Source of the DNA: Isoetes taiwanensis
Taxonomy: Eukaryota; Streptophyta; Lycopodiopsida; Isoetales; Isoetaceae
Direction of reading: 5' to 3'
DNA: 64,000 bases
Assembly (NCBI GenBank): GCA_021234155.1
Contig: JAJEKV010000003.1
Coordinates: forward strand, 31,171,166-31,235,165
Shown piece after piece: positions 12,350 through 23,734 of this stretch. Below the pieces are notes generated by a model. The model saw nothing but the letters and a program-made list of their open reading frames with translations, ran no database searches and was not told the DNA's origin. The translations under genes were made by a program, and so were the position numbers. Positions within the stretch are counted from its first letter, which is position 1. The number at the start of each line of letters is the position of its first letter.

Positions 12350-13162
12350 TATACGATTGATTGCTCCAGCCTCAATGATCTCATTGAGCCAAGTTAGTTT
12401 TAAAATGGATATTCACCGTCATCGATCCTTCTATTTTTGTTTTTGCTCCTGATCCGATCTTGTTCTTTCATTCATATCTTTTAAACCACTAACTTAAACC
12501 CATTAGAATAATGGTCTATATATTTTTGTTCGGCCTTGATGCAAAATGCAAGCTCTTATATGTCCCTTTGGTTAAGGCATGATCCATTACACGATCCAGC
12601 TATCTCAACACTCTCCCATCATGACTTAACCATTTCTGATTTAGCCCTACTCAGTCAAGATGATTTGCCAAAAAAAAACTTGTTAACCTGTAGAAGCTCT
12701 CCCATTAACCTGTGTCTTTGTCAAGAGCAAGATTAGTAACACCTAGCTTTAGCTTCAATTCATTAAATCTGTGTTCTCTTAAAGGTTTTGTAAAGAATCA
12801 GTTAACTGAAAATCTGTGTGAATGTATTCAACTGATACAATTTTTTTTCCACAATATTCCTGATAAAATGCATCTGTAACTCCACATGTTCTGACCTTTC
12901 TTGCAACACCGGATTCTTTATAAGAGCAATGCAACTTGTGTTATCACAATACAGCACTGTGGAACCTCTTTGTTTAATTTCTAATTCATTTAACAGACTT
13001 CTCAACCAGAAATATTTTATTTTTCATGTATATCTTTTAAACCACTAACTTAAAACCATTAGAATAATGGTCTATGTATTTTCGGCCTTGATGCAAAATG
13101 CAAGCTCTCATATGTCCCTTTGGTTAAGGCATGACCCATTACACGATCCAGCTATCTCAACA
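12350..13162 (-). mobile_element. Nested reverse-strand Copia remnant
   Basis: Two direct repeats of about 143 bp (12468-12610 and 13020-13162), read on the minus strand, each begin TGTTGAGATAGC, as an LTR would. The purine tract GATGGGAGAG at 12620-12611 directly precedes the downstream copy, as a polypurine tract should. Between them, 13005-12802 encodes the Copia RNase H end (LLNELEIKQRG...LYCDNTSCIALIKNP). The layout fits a 5' LTR joined by deletion to the RNase H end, followed by a 3' LTR whose far boundary is unclear (about 12200-12450). It interrupts the host Copia between protease and integrase. Confidence 0.72.
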
Positions 13163-13402
13163 TATCCATACAGTTTGATAGGCGGTTGTGTAGATTCATC
13201 CAAGATGGATGGTACTTGGAGTTGCCCCGATAGAAGGTCGTCTGTACGAGCTTAAGTTGACTGATGATTTTCTGAATTTTATGACTGCCAGTGGAGATGA
13301 ATCAAGTACACTATATGGCATCATCGTTTGGCATACGTCGACTTCCAATATTTATTGGATATGGCCTCTGATAGAACCATGGATGGTGAGTAGCACTGCA
13401 CA

Positions 13403-13831
13403 ATGGGTGTATGTGAGGCGTGTGTTGTTGGGAAGCAACATCGTCGTCCTTTCAATGTAAAGGGAAAACATGCAACACAACTTTTGGAGCTTGTGTGTGC
13501 TGGTGTATATGGCGCATTACCTTGTGCTTTGAGTAGTGCACGATATTTCATCTTCTTTGTGGATGATTTTTTCCATATAGTTTTTGTATATTTTATCTCT
13601 ACGAAGTCCCAAGTCTTCATCGAATTCCAAGTGCTTAAAAGTATGGTGGAAACTCAGACTGGCAAAGTGATCAAGAGATTAGGTAGCGACAATGGTGGAG
13701 AATTTACCTCTGCTCAATTCAAGTGTCTTTGTGAAGAGCACGGTATAGCTTGTGAACCTGCCATCACTTATTCCCCTCAGCAAAATCGTATTGCTGAGTG
13801 TCAAGATCTTACGATAATCAATGTTGTTTGA
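13403..13831 (+). pseudogene. Copia integrase, inactivated
   Basis: The frame carries the retroviral-type integrase core of Copia: RYFIFFVDDFFHIVFVY, then LGSDNGGEFTSAQFK with the second catalytic Asp, then YSPQQNRIAEC. The usual first-Asp motif (family H-S/T-D-x-x-G-P) reads CAGVYGAL, so the first Asp is lost. The motif around the catalytic Glu is altered to RIAEC. A stop follows at 13829-13831. Confidence 0.82.
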
Positions 13832-14141
13832 TGTGTTCTTATTCATGTTGGTGTGGATAAGTCGGTTTGGGCAAAAGCTGTGGCTACTGTTGTTCATGTG
13901 CAAAATCAAACAGTAGCTTCTCCTCTGAAAGGCGTAACTCCTTTGCATCAAATCAAATGTTCAAGATTTACAAAAAAGAAGAGAAAAAAGCTTAAGCCAT
14001 ATTTATTGGTTATGCTGTGGAGGCACATGAATACCAATTTTATGATATTGCTATGCGAAGAATCATTACTAGTCGTGATGTAGTGTTTGATGAGTCTACA
14101 ATGGCGATTTTGAGATACTTGATAGCGACCTAATTCCTAAT

Positions 14142-14531
14142 GTGGATATTGGGTCTTTACATCCTCATGTTGGGAATGAGCTTGTAAGTGGGTCCTCACA
14201 TCCTCATATTGGAAATGAGCTTGTAAATGGGTCTTTACATCCTCGTGTTGGGAATGAGTTTGTAAATGGGTTTTTACATCCTCATGTTGTGAATGAGCTT
14301 GTAAATCCTAAAGTGGAAGATGTCGAGGCATTTGTTGGAAAAGGATACTTGCAAATGCGTCTTACAAGCTTAAGACAAGCCTCTAGAAACTGGTATATTA
14401 AAATGGACTCTTATTTTTCTGATGGATTTCTAAGTTTTGCAGATTCCAATGTGGATGACTCTATTTTGGCAATCAAGAGAAGATTCTCTTCTGCATTTAG
14501 AATTATTACCAAATCGCTAGATGAAAACTGA
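14142..14531 (+). pseudogene. Copia pol segment with 13-residue repeats and RT remnant
   Basis: The frame begins in four tandem 39-bp units (14151-14306) of consensus GSLHPHVGNELVN. It then jumps into reverse transcriptase sequence (LTSLRQASRNWYIKMDSYF), corresponding to the family's SLYGLKQAPRxWYxKxDSY. Most of RT, including the YVDD motif, is absent. The repeats sit in the linker between integrase and RT, which is variable in Copia elements. Confidence 0.72.
14151..14306 (+). repeat. Four 39-bp tandem coding repeats
   Basis: Units at 14151-14189, 14190-14228, 14229-14267 and 14268-14306 each read close to GGGTCTTTACATCCTCATGT plus 19 further bases. The unit length keeps frame and codes for 13 residues. 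Most differences are single substitutions. Confidence 0.9.
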
Positions 14532-14743
14532 CATCAACACAATGTTCGAGAATAAGAATAGATAATAGAAAATTGTAGCACTCGCATTTTTTCTTTTCTG
14601 ACCGCCAAAGGGTTTTTTCATCCAAGTGCAAGACCAAATTTGCAGGTGGGGAGATTATCTATGAGTTACAATATTTAGTCTTCTTTCTTAGACACGACAT
14701 TATCTATATCTTATTTGGTGAAAGACCAAAGTCGCAGGTCGGG

Positions 14744-14951
14744 TGTTAGCGAAGCTGCCTATATTAGGAAGGCAACGTGCCTTTATAAGAAGGCAACATG
14801 AGCTCCTTTTATCTTTCATCTTTTTCCTTGGATGTACCTTTTATGGTACCTATATATTGTAACACATATCATTCAATATACATGTCTTCTATTGTGGTGC
14901 ATACCTCTCTTCTCTCTCTCGTGATTTCTTAGTAAACTAGCAAATTTAACA
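14744..14951 (+). repeat. 3' LTR of Copia element
   Basis: The LTR begins TGTTAGCGAAGC directly after GTCGCAGGTCGGG, a weak polypurine tract, and ends TTTAACA. CACGC, the near-match of the left flank CACAC, follows. Confidence 0.92.
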
Positions 14952-15179
14952 CACGCCGCAAGCCTTCTGCAAGTGCCTCATTGATGCTTGTCTGTAAAAA
15001 GGTATGATGGAAAAAATAGGTGCCGAATCATGCAAAAGGTCTAACTATGCCTAGATGCAAATCTCCACTCTTCCATATCTAGCAAGAAGCAAATTTTAGA
15101 GCAAATATTCTGGGCTTTTGGGATACTAATGACCACTTAATGATGTGGACTTGCATAAGAAACAGAAACTGTGAGGATA

Positions 15180-17550
15180 TAATCCCTCCAAGATTGCGGC
15201 TCTAAAGCCACCACGATATCGCGCCCATCTGAAGGACAAAGGCACGGTACCTTGCCGGGCATCGGGGGGAGATGTTCGCCTCTTTGGACACTCATCCCTA
15301 ACCTTGGGCGCAGAGTGCTTGAAGGCCAGCCCAAATTCTGAGGGGGACATCACACCCCGGCGGGGGGATTGCTACCCGGCGGCTCTATGACCCGCCCGAG
15401 GGGACGCAGCGACGCCCATACCCCCACAGGATGGCCCCATTGGTTCTCGTGGGCGAGGATGTTGAGGAGGGCACAATCCGGTTGGCTAATGGGAAGGCGG
15501 TACGACCTCGATGGTATGTGCCGAAGTTACTCAAATGGGGTGAGGCGGCAGCATTGCTTGATCCTCACTACCTGTTCAACAAAGCATTGCGAGGAAGGTC
15601 TCCCAGACAATGGACCTAGCAAGCGGGTTGTTCCCATTCACAAAGGCGACCCACCTTTGTCCAGGCCAATTAACGGACGATCATGGTCGGTTCAGTATTT
15701 GCCAAACTATCGGCATTCTCGAAAGCGCAGATTGACCTACCGGGCGTAGGCGGCAGATGTGCGAAGCCCTCACACAAAGTGTGCTTTTAGACCCCGCCAC
15801 TCAACGCATTGACCATATCTTTAATCGCTTGGGCATCGATTGAAGACGGTACCGAATCATCTGGGCAGGACTTGTATTGCTGCTTTGTGGACTTCGAGAA
15901 GGCTTTTGATCTGGGTTCCCTGAAAAAGTCAGGCTAGATCACGTCAAACGGGGCTCCAGGGCTCCCCGGCAAGCGTAATGCCATATACAAAGTTGTATGA
16001 GAGTTGTTTTGGCGGAATCGCCTATAGAGCATTCACCAAGTAGTATCGGGTCCCAGGTAGGTTGCCCCTCTCGCCAACACTTTTTTGGCCTCTACATTGA
16101 TCCAGCTTAGAGCCCCGGGCCTTGGGAAAGCATGGGGGATGGCATACGTTTTTTTGCACTGTGTCATCCGCCCGGCCATCTATGCGACGATGTTGGTCAT
16201 TGCCCACACCCCGGTTATGCGATCTCACTGGACGCCTAGACACATTTTGTCGCCTCGTGACATGCTTGGCGTCAATCTGGCCAAGACGGGGTGGTTCTCA
16301 TATCCTCTTCATCGTCACCCCATGCCTCCCGGTGACTCACATATCCGGGATGCCTTATGGACGCGCCCACCTACAAAGTATACCTAGGGTGGAGTTCCCC
16401 TCGGCTCTCATTGGGTTTATCCTATGCGGGTGATGTGAGCCGGAAAGCTTTTATGCCATGCACAACAAGCCACCACAGCAGAGCTCTATGATTGGGGCCA
16501 TCGGTCACATCTATTCCTTAACCGGTCGAGCACCTCGTGCTGCCTCAGACGGGTCGAGGTTTGGGGCTTTGTTTCTTTGGACACGAATGACTTGGAGCAA
16601 AAGGCATTTCATTGCACGCACTTGGGGTGAAACCTTCAGTCCCAATCGATTCTAGCTGCAGGAAACTGATTCTTGCCTTCAGCGGGCAGCCCTTGATAGA
16701 CACATCGCCTATTTTTGAAAGTGGTTACTATGGGTGATGCTCCTCCCGCGACCGGCTTCACTTGGGGCCATGGGTCCGCAGCCGCTTAGGGCCCTTTGAG
16801 GGGTAAGAGAGATCTGGTTGCCAGATGGAATGTGTGGGGAATGATGCGCGAGTGGGGCACGCCGTCGTGGCGGCTGTATGGGGAGTACCTAGACGCTGTT
16901 TCTCGGCAAGCTCGGGACCCCGGCTCTTAGAGCACGCCAAAATGGCCCATTACAAGGAGCACATCAACCCAGTGTTAGCCTTGGGGCCCACGGCTCTACC
17001 GCCTCGGACTCATTGCCTCCATTCTACGGGTGCCCACCATCTTCGTGATCGAGGCGGGGTGTGGATTGGGGAGCCCGCCGGGACGTGCTCTGGCGATCTT
17101 TGTCAAACGGGTGCCATTGAGGATGAGTCTTACACTTTCCAGAGTTGCCCAAATAAGTTGGTCCGATCCGGGCCGATATCGCCTCCCCTTAGTGCGGCGG
17201 ACTTGCCCTTGCATTTCTTGATGAACACACCGCCGGGCGACGCGTGCCACGGGTCATACATTGGGGAGGTACTGGACCTCCAGAGGTCACCTTTGCCCCC
17301 ACTGCCGTCCCGGCTGATTAGGCACTCATGTGTGGTGCATGACCAGATATATTTGGGTGTTTCGCATTTTATATGTTAGGACAGATTTGTCACAGGGATT
17401 CTTTGCCCGCCCGGTTTTTCCCTCGAAAACCGCCGGGCGGGGGGTTTTAATCCGGGCATGAATTCGCTTTTGTTGCTTTTTGTATTGGGTCCCATAGACC
17501 GATTGGTCTCCGTGGACGATAAAAGAACCTTCCTTCCTTCCTTCCTTCCT
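15180..17550 (+). mobile_element. GC-rich LINE remnant with (TTCC)n tail
   Basis: This is a decayed non-LTR retrotransposon lacking a recognisable endonuclease part. Reverse transcriptase pieces appear in several frames: LANGKA...KLLKWG and VVPIHKG near 15480-15650, the motif A phrase CCFVDFEKAFD near 15880, and PLSPTLF near 16065. Further on is the C-terminal Cys/His phrase AIEDESYTFQSCP near 17115-17150. The 3' end at 17400-17550 has GGTTTTTCCCTCGAAAACC, then GGGTCCCATAGACC GATT GGTCTCCGTGG, then (TTCC)n. It is much richer in GC than its surroundings. Frameshifts and stops are frequent, so it is a pseudogene. Confidence 0.85.
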
Positions 17551-17829
17551 CGAATCCAACACTCAAAGATGTAAAGTTGTAAATGCACTCGCCGAAGAGT
17601 CGCTATTGGTCTTGCGGCATCCACAAGCTCATCGGCTCCACATTTCTGGCCTAAACACTTCCTCACCTCATGCTCGTTCAGCTGCAACATCGCGAAGCTT
17701 CCTCTTTGGGTGTCATATTTGGGGTTTGAAAACTGTCGTAGCCGGAGTAGAGCTTGTGGATCCAGAGCAAAACAGAGTTGTGATTGCTTGCGGAACAACC
17801 ATGTTTTAACATGCCCAAAGGTGACTGAA
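17551..17829. other. Spacer, no recognised feature
   Basis: The sequence lies between a LINE tail and the next LINE-like piece. Short open frames exist on both strands, but I recognise no domain. Confidence 0.3.
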
Positions 17830-18424
17830 TTTTGGAGCTAGACTGCACAAATAAACCTGGGCTCTATTTCTGAAAACAATATGTTAAGTTTTTTGAATGC
17901 TAATAATAGAATCCAGAATATTACCGGAACCATAAGCTGTTGGGTGGCATGGAAGCATAGGAATAGGGTACAAATGGAAAAGAAGATCCCTTCCCTCCAT
18001 TGGATGAAGAAATCCTTCCTTAGCACATTAACAACTCTATAGTGGCTCACAAATTATTAAAAGGGAAGAAATATAATAAAGCATGGGATAGGCTTGGTAG
18101 ATTCAAAGGAACATTTTAAATGTGTGTGATGATATTTTACATAGATAAGATGAGGAGACTCAATAGAACTGGAGGAGCTGCTAGAATGATGGGTTGTGTT
18201 GAATATGATGATGAAGGAAATTTATAAGAGATGTCCTAAATTTGAGGAAGCAAATTAGCCATAATTCATTTTTGAGAGAAGATTTGGGAGAAGAGGCTAA
18301 TGCATTACTGTCTGAGGATGCATTAGATGATATTTTCTATAATGTTGAATGTACTTGTTGAATGTCTCATAGACCTGGTGGTCTGCAGATGTGAATAAAG
18401 AACATTACATTTCATTTTATTTCA
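17830..18424 (+). mobile_element. LINE 3' fragment, degraded
   Basis: A broken frame contains WKHRNRVQMEKKIPSLHW (about 17950-18005), resembling the W-K-x-R-N ending of L1-type ORF2 as seen in the 59.4-63.6 kb LINE (WKARNRVLYGKK). The 3' end has CATAGACC TGGT GGTCTGCAG, a hairpin in the same place as in the other LINE 3' ends here, then ATTTC-like repeats. The assignment is tentative because the body is badly decayed. Confidence 0.5.
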
Positions 18425-18472
18425 TCTCCCTCCCTCCCTCCCTCCCTCCCCTCTCCCTCTCCCTCTCTCTAC
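18425..18472 (+). repeat. (CCCT)n / (CCCTCT)n microsatellite
   Basis: A run of CCCT units gives way to CCCTCT units. It follows directly on the LINE 3' fragment and may have grown from its tail. Confidence 0.85.
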
Positions 18473-18529
18473 CGCCAGGATCATGTGTTGGAAATCAACA
18501 CGCTTAGTTTAGTTTAAAATAGATGTTGT

Positions 18530-20155
18530 AAGTTTATTAGAAGATGCTGATATCATTTTCCTTCTGGAAACCTATGAGAATGAGGAAAAGGACTTACTGG
18601 AAATTAAAGGATTTAGTTTGTTGCATTCAGTATGGCATCATAAGGGATGGAGACTCGAAGGCCATGGTGGCATAGCATGCTATGTTAGATAAGAATGGAT
18701 GCATTTGATCAAACTGGTAGCAAACTATGGAAGCATGCAGCATATGTGGCTCGAGATTCAGGGCTTGAAAGGTAAATTATTCGTTGTAGGTTGTTATTTT
18801 CCTCCGCGTAAATCTCCAGTATATAATTCTGAACATATTGATAGGGATGATCCCTTTTTTAGTTTGGAATAGGATGCACTATCCTTAATGCAGCAGGGAG
18901 AGTTGTTGTTGATGGGGGACTTTAATGGTCGAATTGCCAATAAACAGGCAGCAATTGCAAGTTTTGATGGGGAACCTTTGTGGATGGAGATGTTGAGTGA
19001 GATGGAGGTAGCAGAATGTGGTTGGAATAGAAGTACACAAGATAAGGTAAAATGGCCTACTCCACAAGGCATTCATGTGCTCAATATGTGCAGCGGCTTG
19101 GACATGGTAGTTTATAATGGAATTCTCAAATTTTCCAATTCCGGCAGATATACTTGCAGGAATGCTAGTATGGATATGGTTTTGGCTCCACCGTTCATAG
19201 ATCAATGGCTGACATGCAAATAGAAGAATCTATACCAAAAATAAAAGATCACGCGCCAGTGACAATTACCTTGCATGTTAAGCATTGTATGTTGAGAAAG
19301 GCCTCGCAGCAGCAAATGCCAAGGAAAATTTGTATGCGATATAACAAAGCAAACATGTTTGAAAAACTTTGCGAACAGAAGTCAGCAAGCATGATTTGGC
19401 CCACCAGCGCTAATGATCTCAGTGAAAAAATAACTATGCTTGTTCTTGATGTTGCACATGATCTCACAGAGGAGACTAAAAGGGCTTCCTTGCAATGGAT
19501 GGTTTGATGCTATATGTAAGGCGAAAAGGGCGGAATTTAAGAAGGCCAGGGGTCAATTTTGAGAAAGGCTTAATAAGGAATATGTGAATTTTACTAAAGC
19601 AAAAAAGAAGAAATATGTGTATCAGAAACAATAGAAGTTGGTAGAGAAATTGTACTAAATCCAAAACAATTTTGGAATGGGCTTTAGCCTAGCTTGAAGA
19701 AGGATTGCTCTCTAGATGTTGTGGCATTATTATGCCATGTGCGCAAACTATACTATGTGCCTGGAGTGGCTAACATGGATGCTCCTAAGTATTTGTCTGA
19801 AATCATGTTCATTGAAGAAGATCTTATACAAGGTCTTGGAACGCTAGCGAATGGTAAGGCTGCTGATGCAATGGGCTTGGTAGTAGAAATGCTTAAATGG
19901 ACAAGGGAACTCAGTACATGAAGCACTAGTTTGAATGCTTAGCGCAGCACTACCGGAGGGATTTCCTCACTCATGGCAGTTAAATAGAGTTATTCCCTTA
20001 CACAAAACGGGTGCATGTGATATATGTGATCCTGGCAATTATAGGATGATTATGGTTAGTAGTCTCTTTGCTAAATTATGTGCCACAATGTTGAATAGTA
20101 AACTAAGTGTGTGGGCAGAAGAATATGAATATGAACTAAGGTGTCAAAACTCACT
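18530..20155 (+). mobile_element. LINE remnant: endonuclease and reverse transcriptase 5' half
   Basis: Broken frames encode an APE-type endonuclease: ADIIFLLETYENEEKD near 18550, GGIACYVR, then LLLMGDFNGRIANKQ near 18903 with the Asp-Phe-Asn core, and SGRYTCRNASMDMVLAPP near 19140-19195. After a linker comes the start of reverse transcriptase: LANGKAADAMGLVVEMLKW near 19845, LNRVIPLHKTG and NYRMIMVSSLFAKL near 19980-20075. The element stops near 20155, before motif A. The RT part is the same family as the 15.2-17.5 kb LINE. Stops and frameshifts make it inactive. Confidence 0.82.
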
Positions 20156-20159
20156 CTCT

Positions 20160-21887
20160 CCGTAATAAATTGTCCCTTAAGAGGGGAGCAATTCAACTAG
20201 TTGGTCTCTAGTGGAACTATTCTAGAAAAATATTTCTCAGCTCTCACTACCATCTAAAAAGAAAAATTTAACATTTCTATTAAGTTCATATAGGATTTGC
20301 CAATTACCATTTCTAGTTGTATAGTTTCATTATGGCCATAGAGTGAGAATCAAACCTAGGTGACCCACCTTGTTTATGTAAGACATGCTACTTGTGTGCA
20401 ACGGGCTTATATACATGTGTTTTTCATAGAAAGAAAGATAATTGACTCCTTTCTGCATGAATTCACAGTACATAAAAATTCCAAAATTCATATGACCCCT
20501 CATATGTATATGGAAAAGAGCAAACAAACCTACTCCTCCCAGTCACGCACCTGGGTTTACATGCTCCAGAGGGTCAACCTGGTTAGCCTGTATTAAGAAA
20601 AAACCTATGAAGATAGGGCAAAGATGCCAACGCTCAACATGTGATTCTTTTCCAATTAACTATATTGTCAGGGCTATGCCCGTGGAAGCCATTCCATCAA
20701 AGATATTATCTCGGGCCTTTGGAAAACGCTAATAGAGATTAGACGAGTGTTTTCTAACTAAGATAGTGAGTGCTCTATAACTAATCAAAAAAATCACTTT
20801 ATGAATAAATTCATTGATTGCACCGGCGCAAGCACATGAAAACCAAATAGAGCACATACCTATGCTTTGCATATTGTCCTTCCTAATATAAAATAAATTA
20901 AAATGTTAGCAGTCTGGCATGTTGGAAAATTAGGTGATCATATGCCAACGACTACCTCTGATTTAGGCAACCAATGTGATTGCCGCTCATTTAAAGGATT
21001 TGCATCCATTCTGCCATGCCTCTTAAAAAATAGTAATAATTTTTATCGAGCGGAACATGGTATCTATAGCCAGGGCTGTACTTTATGGTGTTGACATAAT
21101 TGTTAAGGTTATGACACAATGTCGACATTGATTCTGGTACATGTGTCATATGTCTGTTTATTTTTAACTAAATCCTCATTTTGCAACCATGTCCCACAAT
21201 ATTTACACATATGTGGTCCATAGCTATCATATGCTATCTAAAAAGCCTTGAATATAAAAAACCAAAGATCATCGAGGCTAAAGGAAGTTCTACATATATT
21301 GCTATGGAAATAATATCAAAATTAGACATCCTCCCCATTATTAACTGTCACTTAAGCACGATGAGAACAAATTGTCTCCTATGGACGAAGGCTTGGAGTG
21401 TGTTTTATTTTGACAAACTTTTGATGCAATAGCTTCGTTTATATTTATTCAATGAATCACTATATAGGTACCACTCCTGATGCGAAGAGTCCCACTTCAT
21501 TCAAATGCCTTTGACTTCATTATTGCATACAACTTGCAAAAAATATGGAATGTGGGTCGCTCATTTGAGCGGAAGATCATTCTGGTGCTGACACCTGTGA
21601 TACTCCAATATCACAGAATGGAAGTCGGGGCAGCTGATTCGGCTGATCCAATGAGCAATAGGTTGATTTGAAGTAGCAACAGCTCGATTTGAAGCAGCAA
21701 CAGGTCGCAACAGCAGCTCCCCACATTCCATATTGTAGGGAAAGGGAGGTTGGGGCTCCCTTTCTGCAACAGGGGTAGATCCTCTCCCGCCGTCGGTCAG
21801 CGGTGCCCTTGCCCCTCATTGGAAGGGCCCCAACCTCCCTGCCCCTATGCATTATTATAAGTTGTTGCCAACTTTTTTATTCATGGG
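20160..21887. other. AT-rich spacer without recognised gene
   Basis: No domain, RNA gene or element boundary is convincing. A 13-bp inverted pair (GGGAGGTTGGGGC near 21745 and GCCCCAACCTCCC near 21830) could form a small hairpin. The 5-bp target sequence ATGGG of the neighbouring solo LTR ends at 21887. Confidence 0.35.
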
Positions 21888-23556
21888 TGTGACGTCCCCT
21901 ACTCGTATACGGTGCACTCACCGTATACAAACAGGAGTTCATCCCCCATACCAGCTCCATGCTAATACAGGGCCCTCCACATGACACTGCAACCGTGACG
22001 GGTTCCAGTGGGAAGAGTGGAAGGGTCATTGCACCAAATCTCCTCGGGGCCTACCTAGTCAGCTGAAGCGTAAACATACATGTCGAGTAGCACATACATC
22101 AACATCATATGACCATCACGAAGGATGGTCCTCCACATATCTGCATAGACAAAGGTCAGCACTGCACATAGGAAATCCTACCCAAGGCTCAGACTCAAGG
22201 GATGACTGACGGCTTGGGTCTCCAGAGTTCATTGCAGACAGAATTCATGGCAATGGATTTACCGGCATATGAACATAGCTTAGGTTGTCCACTCCATCCG
22301 CCCCTCCTGTGCACACTTTGCAGAGTGGTCTGAAAAGTGTCGGGACCTGACTGTAGCCCGCCGGATGCATAGCCAAGAGGGCTACTCCTGGGCTCATCTT
22401 CCCAGTTCCGATGGGGCAGGTAGGGATCACTCCTCCGAGATCTACATCTTGACTCAAGGTGGCTAGAGGGCCCCTTTGCAGATTCGACTAAACCCCTTTG
22501 GAAGGTGAACACCACCCACGGGTGTCGAGCCCATGCCTTGCCCGCACGCAGGTGGCAAGCCATTGGACCTAGCCACGGTGGTTCCCGTGAGGGCCTTACA
22601 CACCGTAGAGGAACCGTTCATGAGTCGGGACAAGAACCTCCTTCTCGGCCACCGCCCCTTCACCCACATCCGGTGTGGCTCTTGCGCCTGGCCGAATCTA
22701 CAAAGGTGTGCTAGAGAGGCTACTCTAGGAGCATCAACTACAAAGCTTTTAGGTCTCTACCCCCTTCCCAATACAAGGAGCTCATAGAGATGCATCATCC
22801 ATATACTTTCGAGAGAACTAAAGAACTAGATCTAATCTACAACATAGAGTTAGGTTCTTTAGTTAGGATGCGCTATCTAGAGATCTAGAGGGTCGCTATG
22901 GGCAATCTAATAGGCTAAACCTCTTGATTTAATGACTAAAATAGGGTTTAGACTATCTAATTGGCCAAATACGATCCTTGAGGGGCTCCTCCCCGACCGA
23001 GCTCGACCATCCTGTTTGAGGGCGGCTCGAATCAAGGGAAACTAAGGATGTAATTCTCCCAGCAGAAGTGCGGGATGCGGTTTTAATTTTGAGGCAGCCC
23101 AAAAAGAGGATTCTAAAGCCCTAAAATGAAAATTGGGCTAGTTAGGGTTCCACCCTATATAGACAAGGGAGTTGGCTAGGGTTTCCAATTATCCCCTTTG
23201 GCATGTGGGATAATTGGAAATGGGCCCACTTGCCTTTAAGGGCTAGGTGGCCAAATGTGCACACATGGAAATGTGTGCCCACATTAATGTGTACATTGGA
23301 AAATGTGCACATTAATTGCACCTATGGGTGTGGCCCACTTGGCATGAAGTGTCCACTTGGAAATGTGTGCCCACATTAATGTGTACATTGGAAAATGTGC
23401 ACATTAATAGTTGCACATATTTCTGGCAAGTTGCCCCCTAGGGCTACTCACTGGGTTACACGCTAAGCGTACCGTCGGTTGGAGTGGCGCGGTAACGCAG
23501 CGATTTGTGGAAATCACAGATATACGCCCCGGGGCGTATCTTGTCGAAACGTCACA
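21888..23556 (+). mobile_element. Solo LTR (long, Gypsy-like) with target duplication
   Basis: The 1669-bp block starts TGTGACGT and ends ACGTCACA, an exact 8-bp terminal inversion with TG...CA ends. It is flanked on both sides by ATGGG (21883-21887 and 23557-23561), a perfect 5-bp target duplication. It has no coding content. A TATA-like CCCTATATAGACAAGG lies near 23152, as in an LTR promoter, followed by the probable R/U5 part. The length and ends suggest a Gypsy family, but with no internal region this is inference. Plus orientation is taken from the TATA position. Confidence 0.88.
23266..23408 (+). repeat. 51-bp direct duplication inside the solo LTR
   Basis: Copies at 23266-23316 and 23358-23408 begin TGGAAATGTGTGCCCACATT and appear identical. 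They are separated by 41 bp and lie downstream of the TATA-like box. Confidence 0.9.
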
Positions 23557-23734
23557 ATGGGTTATTGTTGGATGTGACAATACGAAGATTTTGTGGACTA
23601 TTTTCTTTGTATTTAAACGACCAAATTTTGTCAAAAAGATGGGTCATTGTCTAAGAGATGGATTAACTTATGAGTTCATGTCATTATTCGTTTGGAACAT
23701 TTGAAAGAATAATAAAATAGAATATATTCTTTAA

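Larger units (their letters stand above)
10718..14951 (+). mobile_element. Ty1/Copia LTR retrotransposon, full length but dead
   Basis: Two LTRs of about 205 bp (10718-10920 and 14744-14951) begin TGTTAGCGAA and end TTTAACA. A primer-binding site complementary to initiator tRNA-Met directly follows the first. Flanks are CACAC on the left and CACGC on the right, a 5-bp target duplication with one change. Between the LTRs, in Copia order, lie gag remnants, a zinc knuckle, a protease, an integrase and a short reverse transcriptase remnant. Many stops and frameshifts, integrase mutations and a large loss of RT make it non-autonomous. The interior also carries a nested minus-strand Copia remnant (about 12350-13162) and a 39-bp coding repeat. 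Confidence 0.93.

Noticed and set aside
22195-22787. Overlapping frames of 68-122 residues in the solo LTR
   Set aside because: They lie wholly inside the non-coding LTR and contain no retroelement domain.
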